DNA of 64,000 nt, taken from Collinsella bouchesdurhonensis (GTDB taxonomy: Bacteria > Actinomycetota > Coriobacteriia > Coriobacteriales > Coriobacteriaceae). Positions 52,805-61,736 of this stretch are shown here, one piece after another. The translations under genes and the position numbers were made by a program. The first letter of the stretch is position 1. Each line of letters starts with the position of its first letter. The notes beneath the pieces are model-generated. The model did not search any database. It saw only the letters and a program-made list of their open reading frames with translations, and was not told where the DNA came from. The stretch is taken from positions 366,333-430,332 of the forward strand of contig NZ_LT699739.1 of assembly GCF_900155365.1 (NCBI RefSeq), in the 5' to 3' direction.

Positions 52805-54088
52805 CTACGCGCTCATGCCGCACAGCGCGCGAAGTTCATCGACGCGATCTGTCTTCTCCCACGTAAAGTCTGGATCGTTGCGACCAAAGTGCCCATAAGC
52901 AGCGGTCTTCTCGTAAATCGGACGACGCAGATCGAGGTCGCGGATGATAGCACCGGGCCGCAGGTCAAACGTCTTGTTGATGGCCTCGACGATGCGATCT
53001 TCATCCACATGGGCGGTACCAAAGGTATCGACCATAACGGAGAGCGGCTTAGAAACGCCAATGGCGTAGGCAAGCTCGATCTCGCAGCGATCGGCAAGAC
53101 CAGCAGCAACCACGTTCTTGGCAACCCAGCGTGCGGCATAGGCAGCAGAACGGTCGACCTTGGTGCAATCCTTGCCCGAGAAGGCACCGCCGCCATGACG
53201 GCCCATGCCGCCATAGGTATCGACGATGATCTTGCGGCCGGTAAGGCCGGTGTCGCCCATCGGGCCACCAACGACAAAACGACCGGTGGGGTTAACGTAG
53301 ATGTCGGCATCGCGCCAATCGATGCCCTCGGCATCCATAACGGGGGCAATCACGTGCTTGATCATGTCGTTCTTGATGATGCCCATATCCTCGATCTCGG
53401 CAGCGTGCTGCGTGGAAACGACGATAGTGTCCACGCCCGCGGGCTTGCCGTCCTCGTAGCGGACGGTGACCTGAGTTTTGCCATCGGGACGCAGGTAATC
53501 CAAAGTGCCGTCATGGCGAACTTCGGCCAGACGCTCCGCCAGGCGGCTCGCCAGGTAATGCGGCATGGGCATCAACGTCGAGGTCTCGTTTGAAGCGTAA
53601 CCGAACATCATGCCCTGGTCACCTGCACCGATCAGGTCGATCGGGTCGGTGGTGACACCGGTCTGGGTCTCGTAGGATTCGTCCACGCCCTGAGCGATAT
53701 CGGGGCTCTGCTCGTGGATAAGGCTCATGACACCGCACGTATCGCAGTCAAAGCCGTACTTCGCGCGGTCATAGCCGATGCGGCGAATGGTGTCGCGTGC
53801 GATCTGCTGCACGTCAACATAAGCCTGCGTGCGAATCTCGCCGGCAACGATCACGGTTCCGGTAGTCACGAGTGTCTCGCATGCGCAACGGACGTTGTCA
53901 ACGTTGGCGGGTACGCCGTTGGGCGCCACGTAGCCTTGGGCCTGCAACGCGGCCTCCTTGGCAAGAATGGCGTCGAGAATGGCGTCGGACACCTGGTCTG
54001 CGATCTTGTCGGGATGTCCCTCGGTCACAGATTCTGATGTGAACACGAAGTTGCCGCGATCGGAGGTGGAACGATTAGTAGCTGGCAT
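52805..54088 (-). CDS. metK: S-adenosylmethionine synthetase
   Basis: Makes SAM from methionine and ATP. 427 residues, slightly longer than the common 380-400. Begins [29 protein letters not shown] and has [33 protein letters not shown] and [19 protein letters not shown], all diagnostic. AAAGGGG six bases before the ATG. First gene of the operon containing three later genes of which one (rsmB) uses SAM. I saw no known SAM riboswitch in its leader; a possible -10 TAGAAT is at 54161-54156. Confidence 0.97.
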   Translation of the reverse strand: MPATNRSTSDRGNFVFTSESVTEGHPDKIADQVSDAILDAILAKEAALQAQGYVAPNGVPANVDNVRCACETLVTTGTVIVAGEIRTQAYVDVQQIARDTIRRIGYDRAKYGFDCDTCGVMSLIHEQSPDIAQGVDESYETQTGVTTDPIDLIGAGDQGMMFGYASNETSTLMPMPHYLASRLAERLAEVRHDGTLDYLRPDGKTQVTVRYEDGKPAGVDTIVVSTQHAAEIEDMGIIKNDMIKHVIAPVMDAEGIDWRDADIYVNPTGRFVVGGPMGDTGLTGRKIIVDTYGGMGRHGGGAFSGKDCTKVDRSAAYAARWVAKNVVAAGLADRCEIELAYAIGVSKPLSVMVDTFGTAHVDEDRIVEAINKTFDLRPGAIIRDLDLRRPIYEKTAAYGHFGRNDPDFTWEKTDRVDELRALCGMSA

Positions 54089-54284
54089 GGCATGCCCCTT
54101 TCAATAACGCGCCCGACGACCGTTACCATTCCGTCGAGCATATGTGTAGGCAGACATTCTACTCCGCTGCCTATTAAACGCAATCAAGTGTAGTCCTCCC
54201 GGGTCATTAACGCTCCCGCCAGTTGTGCCATTTGCACCGAATAATTCGTGAGTGGCCCCGTGCTGCGCCAAGGCCCTCCCGTGG

Positions 54285-54290
54285 TAGAAT
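54285..54290 (+). promoter_or_regulatory. Candidate -10 of the AEC transporter gene
   Basis: TAGAAT about 50 bases before the ATG; no clear -35. The rest of the metK-AEC gap (54089-54339) shows no gene. Confidence 0.35.
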
Positions 54291-54339
54291 CACACGCTGT
54301 TTTACCTTGCGAACCACCACAACCATCAAAGGCTAGCCC

Positions 54340-55293
54340 ATGACCTTCATGACCATCTTTTTGCAGATGCTCACCTTGTGTATCCCCATCGTTGGCGGCA
54401 TCGTTGCCGCACGCGCGGGATTTCTCGACCAAAAGATGAATACCGCCCTCACGCGACTCGTCATGAACATCACCTTGCCCTGCATGGTCGTCGCCTCCGT
54501 GGGCGCAAACGAGACCCTGCCAGAAACACCCGTTCTCCTCACGCTTCTCGCCGCTTCCATCGTCGGCTATGCCATCGCGGCAATCATCGCGTTCATGGTC
54601 ACCGCGCTCATGCGCACGCCCGCAACCGAGCGCAGCGCCTGGCACTTCTCCATCACCTTTGGCAACGTGGGCTTTATCGGCTATCCTGCGCTTTCCGCCA
54701 TCTTCGGGCCGCAAGCCGTGCTCTACGCCGCAATCGCCAACATCCCCTTCAACCTGTTCAATTTCAGTATCGGGGCAGCTATGGTAAAAGCCGGCGCCCA
54801 CGACGCGCAAGAGCAGCGCAACCACACGCTTGGCGAACGCCTGCGCGAGCTTGTCCACGACGCAGCGAATCCAACGTTTTTCGCAAGCTTCATCTTGCTC
54901 GCCCTTGTCTTGTTGGGCATACATGACCTTGGGATCCTTGGAGACGGTTTGACGACAATCGGCAACTTCACCACGCCGGCGGTGCTCCTCATGCTCGGCT
55001 CCACCCTCGCGAGCTATAACGCACGCGAGATGCTTGGAAACTGGCGCGCCTATGTGGCAGGAGCCGCGCGCTTGATTCTCGTTCCGTGCGCGATTCTCCT
55101 CATCTTGGGCGGCTTCGTCACCGATCCGCTGGCACAAGGCGTGCTCGTGGTGGGAAGCGCCATGCCCGCCGCCAGCAACGGCGTGCTGTTCAGCCTCCTA
55201 TACGGAGTTGACCCCAAACCGATGATGCAGGCGAACTTCGTGACCATCGTGGCATCGATTTTGACCATCCCACTCATCACGCTAATGGTGTAG
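54340..55293 (+). CDS. AEC (auxin efflux carrier)-family transporter
   Basis: 317-residue membrane protein with about ten hydrophobic helices in two halves; the family exports organic acids such as malate or malonate in bacteria. Motifs: MNITLPCMVVASV, SITFGNVGFIGYPALSAIFG with the conserved N-x-G-F-x-G-x-P, and the matching second-half VVGSAMPAASNGVLFSLLYG. A short loop after TM5 carries charged residues. ATG at 54340 with AAAGG eight bases away. Substrate unknown; alone in its transcript. Confidence 0.88.
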   Translation: MTFMTIFLQMLTLCIPIVGGIVAARAGFLDQKMNTALTRLVMNITLPCMVVASVGANETLPETPVLLTLLAASIVGYAIAAIIAFMVTALMRTPATERSAWHFSITFGNVGFIGYPALSAIFGPQAVLYAAIANIPFNLFNFSIGAAMVKAGAHDAQEQRNHTLGERLRELVHDAANPTFFASFILLALVLLGIHDLGILGDGLTTIGNFTTPAVLLMLGSTLASYNAREMLGNWRAYVAGAARLILVPCAILLILGGFVTDPLAQGVLVVGSAMPAASNGVLFSLLYGVDPKPMMQANFVTIVASILTIPLITLMV

Positions 55294-55431
55294 CGGCAAG
55301 ACCGACCGCCGAACAGCAACAGAAGTCAGAGCGTGAGACGCTTTAGGGCCTCTCGCGCCTCCAACGAGTGTTGATATCCGTCATTTACGCCGATACCGCG
55401 CTCCGTATAACGTTCGCGCCCGCTTGTGCTC

Positions 55432-55437
55432 TATAAT
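55432..55437 (+). promoter_or_regulatory. Candidate -10 of gltX
   Basis: Exact TATAAT; the -35 region (AACGTT at 17 bases) is poor. Would give a leader of about 40 bases. It is the only consensus -10 in the gap before gltX. Confidence 0.5.
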
Positions 55438-55479
55438 GCATGGGTCAAACAGTTGAACCTATCTATGCAAGGAGCATCC

Positions 55480-56952
55480 ATGAGCTCAGACGTTCGCGTC
55501 CGCTTCGCACCGTCGCCCACCGGCAAGCTGCACATCGGCGGCGCTCGTACCGCCATCTACAATTGGGCATTTGCCCGCGCCAATGGCGGCACCTTCATCC
55601 TGCGCATCGACGATACCGACCCCACCCGTTCTACCGACGAAAACACTCAGATCATTTTGCGTGCCATGCGCTGGCTGGGTCTTGACTGGGACGAGGGTCC
55701 GGAAGTCGGCGGCGAGCACGGCCCCTATGCTCAGACTGAGCGCCTGGACCTGTATCGTGCCGCTGCCCAAAAGCTTTGGGACGAGGGCCGTGCCTATCCG
55801 TGCTTCTGCACCCCCGAAAAGCTCGCCGAAGATCGTGCTGCCGCCCAGGCGCGCAAGGACCCGTTCCAGGGTTACCAGCGCACCTGCCGCAATATCGACC
55901 CCGCAGAGGCTCGCGCCCGCATCGACGCCGGCGAGCCGTATGTCTTGCGCATCAAGGTCCCCGAGGACCGCGGCGACGTAGTGATTCACGATGCCGTCCA
56001 CGGTGAGGTTACGTTTAACGCCCGCGAGCTCGACGACTTCGTCATCTTCCGCTCCGACGGCACCCCCACGTACAACTTCGCGACCGTTGTCGACGATGCC
56101 ATGATGGGCATCACCCACGTCATCCGCGGCGACGACCACCTTTCCAACACGCCGCGCCAGGTTATGGTCTACGAGGCACTCGGAGCCCCCGTGCCCACGT
56201 TCGCGCACATCTCCATGATTTTGGGCGCTGACGGCAAGAAACTCTCCAAGCGCCATGGCGCCACCTCCGTGGAGGAGTACCGCGACCAGGGCTACCTGTC
56301 CGATGCCTTCGTCAATTACCTGGCTCTGCTCGGCTGGTCCCTCGATGGCGAAACGACCATCGTTCCCCGCGACGTGCTTGCCTCCAAATTCTCGCTCGAT
56401 CACGTGTCCAAGAACCCGGCTACGTTCGATCCCAAGAAGCTCGACTGGATCCAAGCGGAGTACATTCGCACCATGACCGACAAGGAGTTCGCCGATAAGA
56501 TCATGGTTCCGGAGCTACATGAGGCCGGCTTGATCGAAGGCAACCTTGAGTACGATGAGGCTTGGATCGATGCGCTTGCCGCCATCGCAAAGCCGCGTAC
56601 CAAGTTCCCGGCAGATGTCGTTACGGTAGCCTCCCCCATCTTCGCCACTGCCGAGACGCTCGAGTACGACGAGAAGTCCGTGGCCAAAGGTCTCGCCAAA
56701 GAGGGTATGGCCGCCATTCTCGATGAGGCCGAAGCGGCACTCGCCGACGTTGAGTGGACGCCTGCGGCCATCGATGCCGCCCTGGAGCCGTTGCCCGAAA
56801 AGCTCGACCTCAAGAAGCGCATCGTCTTTCAGGCCGTTCGCGTGGCGATCTGCGGCAACCTGGTGAGCCCCCCGCTTTCGGACACCATGGCGCTCATCGG
56901 CCGCGAAGACTGCATGGCCCGCATCGCCCGCGCCAAGACGATGGCTTTGTAA
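55480..56952 (+). CDS. gltX: Glutamyl-tRNA synthetase
   Basis: Charges tRNA-Glu (and possibly tRNA-Gln if GatCAB is present elsewhere). 490 residues: HIGH-type motif APSPTGKLHIGGARTA (from residue 10), IDDTDPTRS, and the KMSKS-type DGKKLSKRHG near residue 255, then the C-terminal anticodon-binding helices. AAGGAG five bases before the ATG at 55480; the open frame begins earlier, at 55426, inside the promoter. Followed by a terminator. Confidence 0.97.
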   Translation: MSSDVRVRFAPSPTGKLHIGGARTAIYNWAFARANGGTFILRIDDTDPTRSTDENTQIILRAMRWLGLDWDEGPEVGGEHGPYAQTERLDLYRAAAQKLWDEGRAYPCFCTPEKLAEDRAAAQARKDPFQGYQRTCRNIDPAEARARIDAGEPYVLRIKVPEDRGDVVIHDAVHGEVTFNARELDDFVIFRSDGTPTYNFATVVDDAMMGITHVIRGDDHLSNTPRQVMVYEALGAPVPTFAHISMILGADGKKLSKRHGATSVEEYRDQGYLSDAFVNYLALLGWSLDGETTIVPRDVLASKFSLDHVSKNPATFDPKKLDWIQAEYIRTMTDKEFADKIMVPELHEAGLIEGNLEYDEAWIDALAAIAKPRTKFPADVVTVASPIFATAETLEYDEKSVAKGLAKEGMAAILDEAEAALADVEWTPAAIDAALEPLPEKLDLKKRIVFQAVRVAICGNLVSPPLSDTMALIGREDCMARIARAKTMAL

Positions 56953-56983
56953 GTCCCCTGCAGTCACACGAATACAGTCTTTC

Positions 56984-57014
56984 AAAAGAGCTCGGTCCAC
57001 CGCCGGGCTCTTTT
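56984..57014 (+). terminator. Intrinsic terminator after gltX
   Basis: AAAAGAGCTCGG / CCGGGCTCTTTT with one G-T pair, ending in TTTT; 30 bases past the stop. Confidence 0.8.
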
Positions 57015-57022
57015 CCTATCTC

Positions 57023-57281
57023 AAACGCGCGCGAAGCGCACACTTCCTTTCTCCCCGCTTAGCCGTAGGGACGCGAATGCCCTATTCTAGTAGCCAGCTC
57101 TTCCGGGTGCCGTGCCGTTTGATTTCGCTAGATTCCGCACGAACGGCCTCAAAACGTGCGCGAAGCGCACACTTCTTTTCCCTCCCGCTTAGCCGTAGGG
57201 ACGCGAATGCCCTATCCTAGAGGCGCTTGGCATGCCGAGTTTCGGTAGATTCCGCACGCAAAGAAGCGTCCAGTGGACGCT
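57023..57281. repeat. Two tandem copies of a roughly 129-bp intergenic element
   Basis: Copy 1 starts at 57023, copy 2 at 57152. Near-identical parts: GCGCGAAGCGCACACTTC (with a GTGCGC-GAA-GCGCAC hairpin in copy 2), CCGCTTAGCCGTAGGGACGCGAATGCCCTAT-CTAG (TAGGG / CCCTA hairpin), and AGATTCCGCACG near the end. The segments between (57091-57130 and 57221-57245) have diverged. No coding frame. Together with the inverted repeat below it fills most of the 400-base gap between gltX and the serine dehydratase gene. It could be a repeated intergenic element of this genus or a duplicated control region. Confidence 0.8.
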
Positions 57282-57325
57282 TCGTCTTGCGCAGGACCTG
57301 ACCGAGCCGAAACTCGGCATGCCAA
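57227..57325. repeat. 19-bp perfect inverted repeat with an inner hairpin, before sdaA
   Basis: TTGGCATGCCGAGTTTCGG (57227-57245) and its exact complement (57307-57325) enclose 61 bases that hold a second hairpin, GAAGCGTCC-AGT-GGACGCTTC (57263-57283). The right arm ends 27 bases before the serine dehydratase ATG. As RNA it would make a long structured leader; as DNA it resembles the end of a small palindromic element. Confidence 0.75.
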
Positions 57326-57352
57326 CCGCCAGCCTCGCAGTTAGGAGCCCTC

Positions 57353-58957
57353 ATGTCTGGAACCCCGCAAACACTTGCCACAACCTCAGCATTCGAGGTC
57401 CTCGGCCCCATCATGGTGGGCCCCTCGTCTTCCCACACCGCTGGTGCATTGCGCTGCGCGCAGGTCGCCGCCTCACTTGTCGACGGAGACGTCACCGACG
57501 TGACCTTCACGCTTTGGAACAGCTTTGCCCACACCTACCGAGGCCACGGTACAGACCGTGCCCTCGTGGCCGGCATCTTGGGCCTCGATACCGATGATGA
57601 GCGCATCCGCGACGCCTTCGACATCGCACACGCTCGTGGGCTCAGCTACGCCTTCGTCGTTGCCGGCGACGACGGCTCCATCCATCCCAACACCGTCGAT
57701 ATCGATATGAAAAACGCCCGCGGCGAGTCCATGCAGGTGCGCGGCGAAAGCCTCGGCGGAGGCAAGATGCGCATCAGTCGCATCAACGGCGTGGGCGTCG
57801 ATATCTCCGGCATGTACAGCACCTTGTTCGTAGCCCATCGCGACCTTCCGGGCGTGCTTGCCGCCCTCACCAACTTGCTCGCCTATGCGCATGTCAACAT
57901 CGCCTTTTGCCGCACATACCGCACCGAGCAGGGCGGTCAGGCGTACTCCGTCTTCGAGACCGACGGAGCCGCCTGTGGCGAGGTGCTCCCCGTACTCAAA
58001 AATCTCGATCACGTAGACTTTGCAACCTTTATCGAGCTGCCCGGATCTGCCTCTTCGCTCTCCCCCGGCGTCTCGACACCCGAGCTCTTTGATGACGGCG
58101 CCCAACTTCTCGATGCCTGCCGCGAGCGCAAGATGAGCATTGGCGCCGTCATGGAGCTACGCGAACATCGCCTCATCGGCGAGGAGCGCGCCCGTGCCTC
58201 CATGGCGCGCACCCTCGACGTCATGCGCGAGGAGACCAGCGCGCCCCTCGCGAACCCCACGCCCTCTCTTGGCGGATTCCTGGGCGGCGAAGCGCAACGC
58301 GTAGCAACGGCTTCGGAAACAACGCGTCTCTCCCTTTTGGGCGAGGTCCAAACCGCCGCGACCGCCAAAGCCATGGCGGTGCTCGAGCGAAGCGCATCCA
58401 TGGGCGTCATCGTCGCAGCGCCTACGGCAGGCTCCTCCGGCATCGTCCCTGGATGCGTCTTGGCACTGGCCGAGCATCTTGACGCCAGCGACGAGACCAT
58501 CATAGAGGCGCTCTTCTGCGCGGCAGCCATCGGACTCAACCTTACGACCTCAGCCTGCGTAGCAGGAGCCGAAGGCGGTTGCCAAGCCGAGGTCGGAAGC
58601 GCTGCCGCCATGGCGGCAGCGGCACTCGTCCAGATGATGGGCGGCACGCCCGAGCAGGCACTCCACGCTTCCTCTTTGGCACTCTCCAACCTCTTGGGCC
58701 TCGTATGCGACCCGGTGGGCGGACTCGTGGAAGTACCCTGCCAAATACGAAACGCCATTGGAGTGGCAGCCGCATTCTCCTCCGCACAGCTCGCACTTTC
58801 CGGCATAGCCAGCCTTGTCCCCTTTGACGAGATGGCAAAAGTCATGCTCAGCGTAGGCCATGCCCTGCCCGCAAGCCTTCGCGAGACCGCACGCGGCGGC
58901 ATTGCCCAGGCGCCCTCCGCGCTCTCGGCATGTGCCCGCTGCGGCATCTGCGCCTAG
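57353..58957 (+). CDS. sdaA: L-serine dehydratase (deaminase), single-chain [4Fe-4S] type
   Basis: Converts serine to pyruvate and ammonia using an oxygen-sensitive iron-sulfur cluster. 534 residues in the order beta domain (GPIMVGPSSSHTAGALR, 18-34), an ACT-like regulatory segment (FVAHRDLPGVLAALTNLLAYAHVNI), then alpha domain (SIGAVMELRE..). Cluster cysteines C410, C452 and C463 have the same spacing (42 and 11) as in the Legionella enzyme. A conserved C-terminal ARCGICA tail may occupy the active site as in that enzyme. Fused form of the two-gene SdaAB-SdaAA of Bacillus. No clear ribosome site apart from AGGAG nine bases upstream. Confidence 0.95.
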   Translation: MSGTPQTLATTSAFEVLGPIMVGPSSSHTAGALRCAQVAASLVDGDVTDVTFTLWNSFAHTYRGHGTDRALVAGILGLDTDDERIRDAFDIAHARGLSYAFVVAGDDGSIHPNTVDIDMKNARGESMQVRGESLGGGKMRISRINGVGVDISGMYSTLFVAHRDLPGVLAALTNLLAYAHVNIAFCRTYRTEQGGQAYSVFETDGAACGEVLPVLKNLDHVDFATFIELPGSASSLSPGVSTPELFDDGAQLLDACRERKMSIGAVMELREHRLIGEERARASMARTLDVMREETSAPLANPTPSLGGFLGGEAQRVATASETTRLSLLGEVQTAATAKAMAVLERSASMGVIVAAPTAGSSGIVPGCVLALAEHLDASDETIIEALFCAAAIGLNLTTSACVAGAEGGCQAEVGSAAAMAAAALVQMMGGTPEQALHASSLALSNLLGLVCDPVGGLVEVPCQIRNAIGVAAAFSSAQLALSGIASLVPFDEMAKVMLSVGHALPASLRETARGGIAQAPSALSACARCGICA

Positions 58958-59028
58958 CGTTTTACAACGCCGCCGTTTCCGCACCTCAAATGCTCCTCAA
59001 AAAGTGGTGAAAACTCCATGTCGTGCAT

Positions 59029-59054
59029 CCTATTCAAGATCGAATAGGTATAAT
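59029..59054 (+). promoter_or_regulatory. Palindromic operator candidate joined to a consensus -10 (L,D-transpeptidase gene)
   Basis: CCTATTC (59029-59035), six bases, GAATAGG (59042-59048), immediately followed by TATAAT (59049-59054). The palindrome fills the spacer between -35 and -10, where repressors or spacer-twisting regulators bind. The -35 itself is poor. Confidence 0.5.
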
Positions 59055-59101
59055 CGCCTTTGCTAGATGGCAAGTTTTCAATCAAATCGAGGAAAGACCC
59101 G

Positions 59102-60769
59102 ATGGCATTTGATGCACAATCCGGGAACGGTGGCGTAACCCCGCCTCAGCCCGTGACGCCCAACTCCACCAGAATCATGCCCCCTGTCCCACAGGCAGCT
59201 CGCACCCGTTCGGCAAGCACGCGCGCCCAGCAGCCTGCTGGCGCACACCGCGCGCCCACTCATATGGCTCCTTCCAAGGCCGCTTCAAATGCAGGCGATT
59301 CTGCACCCCGAGAGCCCAAGAACCGTAAGCATGGCAAGATCGCAGCCGCCATCGTGGGAGGCGTCGTTGTCGTAGCCTATATCGCCGGCGTCATCGCCTT
59401 CTCCAATATCTACTATCCCAATACGTCGATTGCCGGCGTGGATGTGTCTCTTGCCACAGCAAACACTGCTGCGGAGCGAATCGAATCCTCACTTGCAAAC
59501 TACTCGATGCACCTCACCGGCTGCGGCATGGACTGGACCTTTACGCCTGCCAAAGGGACATTCTCCATCGACGCTAAAGCCGAGGCACAAGCCGTTCTAG
59601 CGGGAGATTCAGCCTTCCTCTGGCCCGTCAAGCTCATCCGATCGCTCGCCATGGGTAACGCCAAGGAAAACCTCGCCTCTCTCGACGAGACAATCAAGGC
59701 AACCTACGACAAGGACGCCTTTAACCAGGAGCTCTCCGCTGCCATCGATGCCTTCAACCAAGACCGACCCGGCACCTTCGATGCCGCCGGCGCCTATGAC
59801 GCCGATGCCGGCAAGTTCACCGTCGAAAAGGCGCGTTCGAGCCAGCGCATAAATGCCGATACGGTAACAAAGGCGGCAACGGAAGCCATCGAGCATGCTC
59901 AGTCCACCTGCTCCCTTGATGATTCTGCCTACGAGCCCCTCGCCGGAGGCGCCACCGACGAACAGCTCCAAAAGGCCTGCGACGCAGCAAATGAGTTGCT
60001 CGGCGTCAACGTGAATCTCAAGATGGGCGGAGCCACCGTGGCTACGCTCAACGGCGCCCAGATGTGCAAGTGGATCACTTTCGACGATTCACTCAAGCCC
60101 ACGCTCAACCACGATCAGCTTGCCGAATGGATTCACAACCTCGCCGTGACCAAGCTCGATACCGCCGGCAGCGAGCGCACCTACACGCGCCCGGATGGCA
60201 AGCAAGTCACCATCGGCGGCGGCACTTATGGCTGGATCAGCGACGAGGCATCCCTCGCCCAGATGATCCAAGACGCCGTTGCCAACAAGCAGACGGGCGA
60301 TATCGACATCCCCACCAAGCAGACCGCTGCAAAATACACCGATGCGGGCCAGCCCGATTGGGGCGCCTATGTCGACGTCGACCTTTCCGAGCAGCACGCG
60401 CGCTACTACGATGCAGACGGCAATCTCAAGTGGGAATCTGGCATCATTTCAGGCAATCCCAATGAGGGCAATGCGTCCTCTACCGGCATTTACTCCATCA
60501 ACAACAAGGAGCGCAACGTTAAGCTCACCGGCAAAAAAGATCCAGAGACCGGAGAGCCCATCTACATCTCCTACGTTGATTACTGGATGTCCTTCATCGG
60601 CGGTGCCGTGGGCCTTCATGACGCCAACTGGCAAGCATCTTCAAGCTTCTCCAATCCCAATGCCTACCTGAGCGTGGGCAGCCACGGATGCATCAACCTT
60701 CCGCCCTCCAAAGCAGCAGAGCTCTACGACATGATCAATGTCGGCGACTGCGTAGTCGTGCACAACTAG
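59102..60769 (+). CDS. Membrane-anchored L,D-transpeptidase (YkuD family)
   Basis: Makes 3-3 peptide cross-links in peptidoglycan or attaches proteins to it. 555 residues: Pro/Ala/Arg-rich cytoplasmic N-terminus (1-78), one TM helix (about 80-103), an extracellular tandem PG-binding_4 (VanW-associated) region (about 110-400), and the C-terminal YkuD domain with H506 (GLHDAN) and the catalytic C530 in SVGSHGCINLP. ATG at 59102 has GAGGAAAG upstream; an upstream TTG at 59060 lies next to the -10 and is unlikely. L,D-transpeptidation suggests beta-lactam-tolerant cross-linking is available in this organism. Confidence 0.93.
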   Translation: MAFDAQSGNGGVTPPQPVTPNSTRIMPPVPQAARTRSASTRAQQPAGAHRAPTHMAPSKAASNAGDSAPREPKNRKHGKIAAAIVGGVVVVAYIAGVIAFSNIYYPNTSIAGVDVSLATANTAAERIESSLANYSMHLTGCGMDWTFTPAKGTFSIDAKAEAQAVLAGDSAFLWPVKLIRSLAMGNAKENLASLDETIKATYDKDAFNQELSAAIDAFNQDRPGTFDAAGAYDADAGKFTVEKARSSQRINADTVTKAATEAIEHAQSTCSLDDSAYEPLAGGATDEQLQKACDAANELLGVNVNLKMGGATVATLNGAQMCKWITFDDSLKPTLNHDQLAEWIHNLAVTKLDTAGSERTYTRPDGKQVTIGGGTYGWISDEASLAQMIQDAVANKQTGDIDIPTKQTAAKYTDAGQPDWGAYVDVDLSEQHARYYDADGNLKWESGIISGNPNEGNASSTGIYSINNKERNVKLTGKKDPETGEPIYISYVDYWMSFIGGAVGLHDANWQASSSFSNPNAYLSVGSHGCINLPPSKAAELYDMINVGDCVVVHN

Positions 60770-60791
60770 TAACACGCTCAAACGTCAATAG

Positions 60792-60830
60792 AAAAACGGC
60801 GGACCCTTGAAATGGGGTCCGCCGTTTTTT
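60792..60830. terminator. Bidirectional intrinsic terminator
   Basis: AAAAACGGCGGACCC / GGGTCCGCCGTTTTTT, 10-bp GC core with T-runs on both strands, between the L,D-transpeptidase gene and the convergent TetR gene. Confidence 0.92.
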
Positions 60831-60858
60831 GTAATCCAGCAACGTCCTAAACGCCGCC

Positions 60859-61485
60859 CTAGGCGTCGAGGCGCTTCTCCAGTGACATCAAGCCGTGCTG
60901 CGTAAGATCATTTGCAACGGCAGAAACTTGCTCGATAGGAATCGATCCGTCCGAAAGCACCCACGCTCGGTAAATACCTACGATGCCGCTGAGCAAAAAC
61001 GAAAGATAGTACTCAAAGAGTTCATCGGGCAAGTCGCTCGGCACCAAATTGCCGTCGAGCAGCGCACGTTCGAGCGGCTTACGAATACGAGTAATGAGCT
61101 CTTCGGGCGGCAACAGCTCAAACAGACGTTTATTGATGACGATGTTTTGACTTACCACATGATTCACCGTTGCGAAAAACGTATCAGCGGCAACTTGCAC
61201 GTCTTTGGCGCTTTCGGCCTGGTGTCCGCTCAAAGCCTCCTCTACCGTATTGACGATATAGTCGACCGATTCCTCGGCAACAGCATCGAGCAGGCCATCG
61301 ATACTGCCAAAATGCAGGTAAAACGTCTTTCGATCGATGTCTGCCTCGCGCGCTATCGAGCTGATGGTGATTTCGCTCAGGTCCTTCTTCTCGAGAAGCT
61401 TCTCAAACGCGGCAAGGATCGCCTTGCGCGTGCGCACAACGCGACGGTCAACGCGCACGCCCTTTTCCGTTTTAATATTGGCCAT
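60859..61485 (-). CDS. TetR-family transcriptional regulator
   Basis: 208 residues. N-terminal helix-turn-helix: RRVVRTRKAILAAFEKLLEK, then ITISSIAREADIDRKTFYLHFGS (about 37-60), the standard TetR DNA-reading segment. The C-terminal ligand domain is all-helical and unassigned. ATG at 61485 follows AAAAGGGG; the frame is open far upstream but across the promoter region. Divergent from the radical SAM gene, the classical arrangement for a local repressor; a direct repeat in the gap is the candidate binding site. Confidence 0.9.
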   Translation of the reverse strand: MANIKTEKGVRVDRRVVRTRKAILAAFEKLLEKKDLSEITISSIAREADIDRKTFYLHFGSIDGLLDAVAEESVDYIVNTVEEALSGHQAESAKDVQVAADTFFATVNHVVSQNIVINKRLFELLPPEELITRIRKPLERALLDGNLVPSDLPDELFEYYLSFLLSGIVGIYRAWVLSDGSIPIEQVSAVANDLTQHGLMSLEKRLDA

Positions 61486-61525
61486 CACAACCCCTTTTGT
61501 AGAAGAAGATACGAACCTAGATACC

Positions 61526-61568
61526 TTTGTTGAATAGACACAATAGACTTTTCTACGTTTGTTGAATA
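61526..61568. promoter_or_regulatory. Direct repeat TTTGTTGAATA x2, candidate TetR operator
   Basis: TTTGTTGAATA at 61526-61536 and again at 61558-61568, exactly 32 bases apart (about three DNA turns). The second copy overlaps the -35 of the radical SAM promoter; the first lies toward the TetR gene. Direct rather than inverted, so each may be one half of a degenerate site. Confidence 0.45.
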
Positions 61569-61587
61569 TATCACGTTTGGGTACTAT
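61559..61587 (+). promoter_or_regulatory. Candidate promoter of the radical SAM gene
   Basis: TTGTTG (61559-61564), 17-base spacer, TACTAT (61582-61587). Gives a leader of about 140 bases before the ATG. I saw no known riboswitch in that leader. Confidence 0.5.
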
Positions 61588-61736
61588 TCCTGTAGCGAAT
61601 GCGTCAGGCGGTGCAATTTCGCAGATGTCGTCCACAAGCGACTCGTTACCGCATCTACGACCCCAGCCGCTTCTCTCGAAGACCGAGAGACCCCGCACCG
61701 CCCGACCACTCGTCGATATCAACCAGGAGGGTACAC

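Noticed and set aside
54089-54339. SAM riboswitch in the metK leader
   Set aside because: The leader is about 60-70 bases with only a small CGAC..GTCG stem; I could not fit any SAM-I, SAM-II or SMK-box core.
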